64,000 nucleotides of DNA, taken from the NCBI GenBank assembly GCA_905178155.1, contig CAJINV010000004.1, forward strand, positions 8,988,417 through 9,052,416, given 5' to 3'. A program made the translations under genes and the position numbers. This document shows, in pieces, positions 57,401 through 64,000 of this stretch (within the stretch, counting starts at the first letter, position 1; each line of letters opens with the position of its first letter). Source of the DNA: Amoebophrya sp. A120 (taxonomy: Eukaryota > Sar > Dinophyceae > Syndiniales > Amoebophryaceae). Under the pieces are notes generated by a model. That model was not told the DNA's origin and did no database searches. It was given only the letters and a program-made list of their open reading frames with translations.

Positions 57401-60400
57401 TTGACAAGAACAGCCTGGAAAAGATGTTCATGACGTTTCTCGCGGTCTTCAAGGCCATCGTCTTCCACCATGTGTTTCTACGCATGGCAAAAGTATCGTG
57501 CTAAGTAGTAATTGCATCACAAGTTGTTGGGTCGGCATGACAAATAAAATTTCTGATGCGAATTTAGCTTTAAGAAAGAGATTTGTATTGCATCTCTGCA
57601 ATTCCAATTTACAACTAGAACTACTGCGAGCACGATCCTTAATTTGCAATGCATAGTTTCCGAACATAAATAACAACCTCGGCATGCGGATGATCTTCGA
57701 GCGGATTCTGCCCTGCATCGAATTCCCCCTCCACTGGCTCGCGGTGTTCTGCGAACCGCAGTTGGGGTACAGCATGGGACAGATGTGTCCCTACAACCCC
57801 GGCTACGACGAATCCGCCGACGCAATCGACCCCATCGAGGGCATCCCGAAGGGCGAGCCGCTCGTGGACACGTTTCCCTTCGCGGCGCCGGTCTTTGGCG
57901 TGCTGTTTCCGTATCTCTGCGTGTTCTGGGTGTGGCGGAGGGCGATTCCTTATGTTCGATTGCGGATTTTGTCGAACAAGTATCAAACTGAAAAATGCCG
58001 CCACCCCCGAACTTGGGAGCATTTGTATTGCAAACCTTTCCAAATGAAGCAGTCGCGTTCTTGTATCTATCAGCATCACAGATTTTCAATCGTGAAGAGC
58101 AAAAATTTGTATTGCAAAAGACCCCAGCAAGAGTGGCGCTTGTCATGCAAGTGATGCGATACATGACTAGACTCTGCATCAGAAAGATTCATACTTCTTT
58201 CATGCATGACAAAAAGTTTTCATTTGGAAACTTCGCGTCACAAGTTTTTGCGACTTTGGGCGTGGGGGCATTTTTCACTGTAATAACAAACACCTGGTGA
58301 TCGGAATGCTTCTCTGCCGGTCGGTTCTTATATCAAATGCAAAAATGTTTGGGTCTGGAAGAATGGGCGATTTGTCATGCAGCTTTTCCATGACCCATGA
58401 GGTCTGGAATGCAGGGCCTAGCGTGACAGATTCTGCGCGATCTCCCTCATGCCTATCCTGCATGAGAAACTCCCTCCCGACTTGGTCAAAACTGGACGAC
58501 GTTTGGGAATCATGCAACACAGATTTTTGCATGCTTCAGATTTAGCATGACAAGTTGGATTCTTCCAGACCCAGACATTTTTACATTTGATATCTCACCG
58601 TGAAGCGCAATCCGGCCTCGGTGCAAGTCGGTATGGGCGTGGATGGCGACGACGCGATGCTGACCACGTTCTCCTTAACCTCCTGGCTGATAATAGGACT
58701 GCCATTAGTGTATTTGATCGACATATCCCACGAAAAAACTGTTTCACTGTGATGGTTTTGCAAGATCCGCATCACAAGTTTGCTACACATGACACAGGAA
58801 ATTTGCCATGCGCGCATTTTCCATAGGGGAAAACACGCTTGAAACTCCAATGTTCTATGCAGGTGTAGCAAGACAGATACTTCTGTGCTCCATTCTATGC
58901 ATCACAAGTTCACAGTGAAACAGTTTTTTCTTGCGATGCGACACCATCATCTTCCTCTGCTTCTTCCCCTTCCGCGAGCCGCCGAACTTCTATGCAATGC
59001 AAAAGCATCGTACTAGTACAAATTGCATCACAAATTAGCCCAGCATTACAAATTGAATTTGTAATGCTAATTTGCCTTGAGAAAGAGATTTGTAATGCAT
59101 ATAATGCAATTAGAATTACTACCGGTACGATACTTTTGCACAGGATAACTTCCTCGCCGCGACCAAATTCTTCAAGGCGCAACTGATGATGATCTGCGGG
59201 AGCCCAAGTTTCATCCTGTTCGACGTGATCCTGATCACGAGCGAGGGCCCGGGAGGCCCAAGAGAAAAGACCTTCGCGATACTGGGACTCTTGGTCAGCA
59301 TCTGCACGCTGTGGTATTTTATTTTATTCGGCAGTTCCTCTTTCGAATTCGAAGTTGCATCACCATGATCGGCAGCATTGCATGTTTCGTATACAGCTTT
59401 TCCCACCACTTCTGTCCATGCCGCTGGTCGTAATTGCCACAATCGAAACACCAGTACGGAAATGCTTAAAAACTTGAATTTTTCCTATCAGGTTCACCAT
59501 CCTCCGCGTTTCTCAAGTTGCGTACCGCAACCTCATCACTATGTGGGAGGTCATCCTGCTCACCTCCCGCATGGGCAAGGGCACCGGGGGCGACTCCATA
59601 TCCGCGGTGAGCAAAGCGAAGCAGGCGGACATCGCAGCCGCGGCAGCGAGGATATTCCCGCCCTTTTTCATCGTCATGGCGCAAATGAAAATCTGCAGTC
59701 TGGAACACGAGAAATACGTGATCAACGAAAACGAGTTGGCGCAGTTGGGCCACTGTCTGTTCAACAACATTTACATCAAGCACCTGGTGATTCCCTCGAC
59801 CTGCTGCAAGAACCTCGTGAAAGCGGGCTACACGCTGTTCGACGCCATCGAGCATTGCGTGATAAAGATGGACAACTGCGTGCTGGAATCCTTCAACTGG
59901 TTCCCCATCATATGAAAGTGCACAATAACCGAAACCCCCCTTCCCCTCCGTGCTCGTTTGTCATGCGGAAGACTGAGTTCGTCTTCGTTGTAAGTGTAAC
60001 CAATAGATGGCCGGCGCCGGTTTTGGCACTCTACACAACATGTTGACCATTCATTATTCCATGCAGTCCTAGTAGGACTGCGGTCGATCAACATGTGCGG
60101 CTGCAGCTTGTGCTTGTTACTAGGCCTGAATGAAGGGGACGTGGGGGAGCTGTGAAATCTCATACGTCAAAGACATTCTGTACAAGCCAAACCTCGTTTT
60201 CACGATGGACCGATACAGGTACGAATGCTGATAAAGAAGCTCTTCATGTTGCTGTCAATGGCATTGCAATGCAGAGGCTTTTGGATATTTTTCATTTCTT
60301 GTTTAAATCCGACCTCGGTCTTCGAAATAGCATGACAGGAGAGCAATGCATCGGCCCAAACCACCACCATAAAAATCAATACACTCAACACCACAGGTAC

Positions 60401-61884
60401 GGCCACGAAAAGCTGAACCTCCAGTACGAGATGTCTTTCACGGATTCCTGCTACTACCTCGCCGCTGGCGAGCGGATGCAGCAGCCTTGGACTGATTTGG
60501 AGGCCATAGTGTTCTGCCGAATGATGCCGTACAACAAAAACTTGGTCCATCTTGACCTCTCCTCGAACCTGCTGAAGGACTACGGCTTCATGGCGCTGGC
60601 GGAATTATCCTGTGCAAAAGTATCGTACTCGTATTGCAATCATGCATTACAAATCTTTTTCTCATAGGTAAATCAGCATTACAAATTTTATTTCTCATGC
60701 TGAGGAAATTTGTAATGCGTTTATACGAGTACGATACTTTTGCAATTTATAGGAATTCCTTTTCTGCAACTCCCAGCTGAAACTTTTGAACATCTCCAAC
60801 AACGACCTGGACGGGTTGCAAGACCGGACGCTGGACACGCTACTGGACGCCGTGGTTTCGCACCCAAGGTTAGAGTCCGTGCAGTTCTCCGCGAATACGA
60901 TACAGCTTCCGATTCGCGACTTCGAGGACGTCGAGGTGCTGAAGTGGGACGCCTACTATCCTGTGCAAAAGTATCGTACTCGTATTGCAATCATGCATTA
61001 CAAATCTTTTTCTTAAGGTAAATCAGCATTACCATTTACAAATTTTATTTCTCATGCTGAGGAGATTTGTAATTGTAATGCATTTATACGAGTGCGATAC
61101 TTTTTTAGTGTATACCTACAATGTGTACACGATCAACGTGAACCAGATCGTGGGGCGCGTGGTGGAGTTAGTCTTAGAAAACCAGCTTTCCTTCGATAAT
61201 TTCCCTCCCCATTGCCGGTTCGACCACTACTGCACCATCATCCAAAACGCTTTAGCGAACGACATGGCGCTGGCGAGACAGGTGTCCTGTAGCCTCCACC
61301 CGAAGTTGCGGCGATTCGTCGCGGAGCGGTGTGCGAAGAAGTTGGGGCACCCCTTGGGGAACGACCCCGAGGACTTGCTGGACCTATACGTGAAGGACAG
61401 TCGGAAAGTGAAGCAACTGACGAAGAAGGAGAAGGCGAGCCGCGACGATTTGTACCTGCCGCCGAAGGACCGGATCGTGATCAGCGTTTTAGGGTCGCTA
61501 GAGGGGATGGCGATGGCCATGACGCTGCGGTTCTCGCGGCACTTGCGAGAGATTTTTTTGGAGGGAAACCGGGTCTCGGACCGCGGGGCGGAGATGTTTT
61601 TTCGTCTTCTCTGCGAGCCGGGGAATGTCGTAGAAATGCTGTCGCTAGCCAATAACGACATTGGGTACGCGAGGAATAACTATGTCAAGGGCAGAGCGGT
61701 AAAGTGGCTCCAGCGAGTGCTCCAGCTGCCAGAAGCGAACCCGATGCTGCAGCAGATAGATTTGTACCAAAACGACGCCTTTGTCGCGTTTGAGCGGGAG
61801 ATTCGGGTGTGGGTCATGGCGCGGCCGCAGTCAGACGAAATTATGCCGCTGGAGTGCAACGTGAAGAGGGGGATGCGCGGCTGA
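54483..61884 (+). CDS. multi-pass membrane protein with C-terminal leucine-rich repeats
   Basis: Exons are 54483-54707, 56278-56310, 56626-57150, 57265-57478, 57661-57980, 58291-58330, 58598-58723, 58944-58990, 59153-59313, 59492-59910, 60170-60218, 60397-60605, 60757-60956, 61120-61884 (1110 aa). GT-AG introns are 57151-57264, 59314-59491 and 60219-60396; ten gaps are introner elements. Residues 1-260 are Lys/Glu-rich, cytosolic in style. About 310-620 contain at least six hydrophobic segments, e.g. FAAPVFGVLFPYLCVFWVW, SWLIIGLPLVYLIDTIIFLC and TFAILGLLVSICTLWFTIL. After 720 come leucine-rich repeats of the ribonuclease-inhibitor style (LVHLDLSSNLLKDYG, LKLLNISNNDLDGL, LREIFLEGNRVSDRGAEMFF, EMLSLANNDIG). 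It may be a receptor- or channel-like protein with an intracellular LRR platform; no family was recognised. Confidence 0.84.
54837..56243. mobile_element. hAT-like non-autonomous transposon nested in a family B element
   Basis: About 1407 bp with imperfect TIRs beginning TTAACGCTGGACC and (complement) TTAACTCTAGACC. It is flanked by atacgagt (54829-54836, 56244-56251), an 8-bp duplication of the host element's own TIR. Subterminal gaattcaaaa motifs occur at both ends. No transposase frame. Eight-bp duplications are typical of hAT elements. Confidence 0.75.
55374..55490. repeat. 30-bp tandem repeat inside the hAT-like transposon
   Basis: About four units of ggccccaattcaaactccat plus ten more bases, with slight variation. 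The frame through it reads HPDDRPQFK repeats but has no other gene character. Confidence 0.75.
56311..56620 (+). mobile_element. introner element, family G
   Basis: 310 bp. TSD tgccc at 56306-56310 and 56621-56625; phase 0. Confidence 0.92.
57479..57655 (+). mobile_element. introner element, family B, degenerate ends
   Basis: 177 bp. TSD gtttc at 57474-57478 and 57656-57660; phase 1. The TIRs are decayed but the interior is family B. Confidence 0.87.
57981..58285. mobile_element. introner element, family J (single copy)
   Basis: 305 bp. Ends gaaaaatgccgccacccccg and gtgggggcatttttc. Duplication acaag 57976-57980 and acaaa 58286-58290; phase 0. Confidence 0.85.
58331..58592 (+). mobile_element. 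introner element, family A
   Basis: 262 bp. Duplication tctta 58326-58330 and tctca 58593-58597; phase 1. Confidence 0.88.
58724..58938 (-). mobile_element. introner element, family H, inverted
   Basis: 215 bp, reverse complement of the 30531 copy. TSD cgaca at 58719-58723 and 58939-58943; phase 1. The right end is altered to ttgcgatg. Confidence 0.9.
58991..59147 (+). mobile_element. introner element, family B
   Basis: 157 bp. TSD acttc at 58986-58990 and 59148-59152; phase 0. Confidence 0.92.
59911..60164 (+). mobile_element. introner element, family D
   Basis: 254 bp. Flanks catca 59906-59910 and cgtca 60165-60169 (one mismatch); phase 1. Confidence 0.85.
60606..60751 (-). mobile_element. 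introner element, family B, inverted
   Basis: 146 bp. TSD ggaat at 60601-60605 and 60752-60756; phase 1. Nearly identical to 60957-61114. Confidence 0.92.
60957..61114 (-). mobile_element. introner element, family B, inverted
   Basis: 158 bp. TSD cctac at 60952-60956 and 61115-61119; phase 0. Confidence 0.92.
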
Positions 61885-62856
61885 ATACTTACGTCAAAAA
61901 GTAGTTGGTCCTTCCTCGTTCCCAAATTTGCTGCTGCTGTCTGCAATATAGCAGAACTGCTGGGAGGTCTACTGCTTGAAAGTTCTTGAACCGCTGCCGT
62001 CTCAAAGAAACCTCTGATAGCTATGTCATGATTTGGCGGTGGTCTCACCGCTCGTCCAGTTGCAAAAATTCGCACAGCAAGAAGAATCAAAACGAAGGTT
62101 TGTTTTCCGTGCCTGTGTCAACATAAATGTTCTTGACATCGCACTGGAAACTATTAACTGGACGGTCGGACTGCGTTGTATCCGTAGCTGCACCCGTTTA
62201 CGGCATTTCGTCCTGCAAATGATCCAGACTGTTTTGCCCGATATGGATATTCGTAGAAATCAAGTACTCGTCGTGTAGTGAGAATTTCTGCATTTCATCG
62301 TGATCGCTGAATAAAGAAATCGCACTCGTCACATCGGCGTCTCAAATCAAAGTTAGGTCGTCGTGTGATCCTCGTAGATACTGTGTATGCTGGTTTGTCG
62401 ATGTGCTTATGTGTCTGGGTCTGGGTGGTCAAAGCCAAGATTGCTTTTGCGATGTTCGTTGATGATCTTCTCATTGTGAAATACCTTCGTTTTTGCTGTT
62501 GACACTGGCTTGCACGTCGTTTCCTGATGGGTAAGAACCTGAATCTACTCTATCACCACTTACAACATCGTGCCGAACAACACTCGCCTATTGCAAGTGC
62601 GACAAAGAATCGTCCAGGTTTTTTTTTGGGGGCTGAAGCGTGTATGTGCTGGGAAGCAGGAGGGTAAACAATAGTTAGCCACTCTAGTCTTTCTACTATT
62701 TTCCTTGTGCCTGATTGTGCCTGGGACCAAGCTATCAAGTTTTTGTGCGTAAGAAGTAGTTCTCGCCTTCTTGCGCCTTCATCTTCTACTTCGTTTCGAT
62801 CTACAACCCTTCATCACTCACACTCACAACCTATCGGAAAGAAGCAACAACACAAG
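61885..62856. other. intergenic, 972 bp
   Basis: No gene or element. The last 100 bases are a C/T- then A/C-rich leader before ATG 62857. A stray 14-mer like the family A end occurs near 62410 without a partner. Confidence 0.5.
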
Positions 62857-63177
62857 ATGTCGTACGGTATTCGCGAGCGGGACCCAGTCCCGCAGTTCCG
62901 GAACAACATTTCCTACTTTTCGATGAAATTTGAAGCCCCGAAAAACGACGTCTGCGTGGGTTCCGCGTACGGCTCGGGGACCTGGTATCCCGATTTCGGG
63001 GGGTTTCCGGGGGCCCCGGAGCAAAATCGATGGATCACACCGGCAGAATCGTGGTTTGAACACAACTGTTTGAAGCACAAAAGGGAGCTGAAACGAAGAG
63101 CGACAATAGCCGCAATTCAGTACGCCAAGCCTACGAGGAAAAGTGAGGCGAGTCAGACAGAGTATTTGATAAAGTAA
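62857..63177 (+). CDS. small hypothetical protein, 106 aa
   Basis: Single open frame MSYGIRERDPVPQFRNN... to TAA. The N-terminal 70 residues are rich in aromatic residues and Gly/Pro (GSGTWYPDFGGFPGAPEQNRW); the last 35 are basic and helical (KHKRELKRRATIAAIQYAKP). No signal peptide, membrane segment or introner element. The A/C-rich leader before the ATG resembles those of the other genes. Family not recognised; a short structural protein is possible. Confidence 0.6.
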   Translation: MSYGIRERDPVPQFRNNISYFSMKFEAPKNDVCVGSAYGSGTWYPDFGGFPGAPEQNRWITPAESWFEHNCLKHKRELKRRATIAAIQYAKPTRKSEASQTEYLIK

Positions 63178-63336
63178 ATGCTTGCTTTTTGCTATTCGTC
63201 GAACAAGGAACAAATCTTTCTTCGTTTAATTACAAGTTAGCAGGTTATGTCGCCACAGTGTGTCGATCAACGAGAATCAGGAAAGCGGTAGCCCGAGAAG
63301 CCGAGAGGCCGAAAGGCTGAATAACGACCGACAGGC

Positions 63337-63472
63337 CAAGGGGCCGAAAGGCAGAGAAGGGGCCGAAAGGCCGAGAAGGGGCCGAAAGGCCGAGAAGGGG
63401 CCGAAAGGCCGAGAAAGGGCCGAAAGGCCGAGAAGGGGGCGAAAGGCCGAGAAGGGGCCGAAAGGCCGAGAA
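63337..63472. repeat. 19-bp tandem array
   Basis: About seven units of gccgaaaggccgagaaggg with single-base variants. Confidence 0.9.
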
Positions 63473-63818
63473 GCCTCTCTTTCTCCGATTTCCTTTTTCT
63501 CGGTTTCTCTTTCTCGGTTATCCTTTCCTCGGCTTCCCTTTTTTCGGTTTCGCTTTCTCGGCTTCTCTTTCTTGGTTTCTCTTGTCGCGGTTTCTCTTTC
63601 TCCGATTTCTTTTTTCTCGGTTTCTCTTTCGTCGGTTCGGTTTCTCTCGCCCTGGTTTCTCTTTTCCCGGTTGCCCTTTCGCCGGTTTCTCTTTTCGCGA
63701 TTTCCCTTTTCCCGGTTTCTCTTCTCCCATTCCCGGTTTTCCTTTTCCCGGTTTCTCTTTTCTCGGTTTCGTTTTTCTTTTCCCGGCTTTTGTTTGCATT
63801 TCCCGTCTTCTCTTTTCT
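63473..63818. repeat. polypyrimidine tract with irregular repeats
   Basis: T/C-rich strand with recurring tctcggtttctcttt-like units. The minus-strand reading is a Lys/Pro/Arg repeat and is not taken as a gene. Confidence 0.8.
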
Positions 63819-64000
63819 CGGCCTCTCGGCTCCTCGGCCTTTCGGCTCCTCGGCCTTTCGGCTCCTCGGCCTTTCGGCTCCTCGGCCTTTCGGCTCCTCG
63901 GCCTCTCGGCTCCTCGGCCTTTCGGCTCCTCGGCCTTTCGGCTCCTCGGCCTTTCGGCTCCTCGGCCTTTCGGCTCCTCGGCCTTTCGGCTCCTCGGCCT
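63819..64000. repeat. 16-bp tandem array, runs off the window
   Basis: About eleven units of ggcctttcggctcctc. Its complement shares gccgaaaggccgag with the 19-bp array, so the two arrays are inverted relative to each other. Confidence 0.9.

Noticed and set aside
5838-61114. Ciliate-type internal eliminated sequences bounded by TA
   Set aside because: Excision leaving one TA would leave TSD-TA-TSD in the gene and break frame; removal of element plus one TSD fits instead.
62401-62425. Solitary family A end (tgtctgggtctgg)
   Set aside because: No matching right end, TSD or family interior nearby; likely chance or an old remnant.
63518-63799. Minus-strand Lys/Pro/Arg repeat ORF
   Set aside because: Low-complexity reading of the polypyrimidine tract; no start context or non-repeat sequence.
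63337-64000. CRISPR array
   Set aside because: Units are contiguous 19- and 16-bp tandem repeats with no unique spacers, in a eukaryotic genome.

Overview
The window is nuclear DNA of a protist alveolate. The best fit is a parasitic dinoflagellate of the Syndiniales (Amoebophrya type). Three things point there. All recognisable genes lie on the + strand, as in dinoflagellate one-way gene arrays. Ordinary GT-AG introns coexist with 48 short elements sitting inside coding sequence. Those elements have terminal inverted repeats (TIRs) and 5-bp target-site duplications (TSDs), and they must be removed for the genes to read. Such 'introner elements' with non-canonical splice sites are known from Amoebophrya. 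The assignment is inference; no rRNA, tRNA or spliced-leader gene is visible.

Layout. (1) 1-19488: the 3' end of one gene, then five head-to-tail genes (1080-2610, 3410-7025, 7633-10890, 11718-16492, 17248-19488). They form one paralogous family with a shared N-terminal module, a variable middle (RS/RD-rich plus RRM-like, or coiled coil) and a shared helical C-terminal module. (2) 20182-31151: a 2074-residue secretory protein with three glycosyltransferase-like regions (GT34-like, GT8-like, GT32). It is split by 17 elements and has no conventional intron. (3) 31152-35018: a transposon-rich stretch with a tyrosine-recombinase-like ORF, two 5'-end duplications and one small gene. (4) 35019-36952: a small multi-pass membrane protein with five elements. 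(5) 37539-42051: a coiled-coil protein. (6) 42684-53103: a 3077-residue low-complexity protein. (7) 54483-61884: a multi-pass membrane protein with a C-terminal leucine-rich-repeat region. (8) 62857-63177: a 106-residue protein. (9) 63337-64000: tandem-repeat arrays in inverted arrangement.

Exon structures were built by hand. Deleting each element plus one TSD copy, together with the GT-AG introns, gives uninterrupted frames whose summed length is divisible by three in every multi-exon gene: 1068, 2268, 2052, 3486, 1353, 6225, 672, 3858, 9234 and 3333 nt. The elements fall into 11 families, named A-K here. They share TAT...ATA ends and a recurring internal GCAT-N-ACAAAT motif, occur in both orientations and were found only inside coding exons. 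Three carry nested insertions: another element, a 1.4-kb hAT-like transposon, and a 0.64-kb unidentified sequence. Strand signs given for elements are relative orientation within a family, not transcription.
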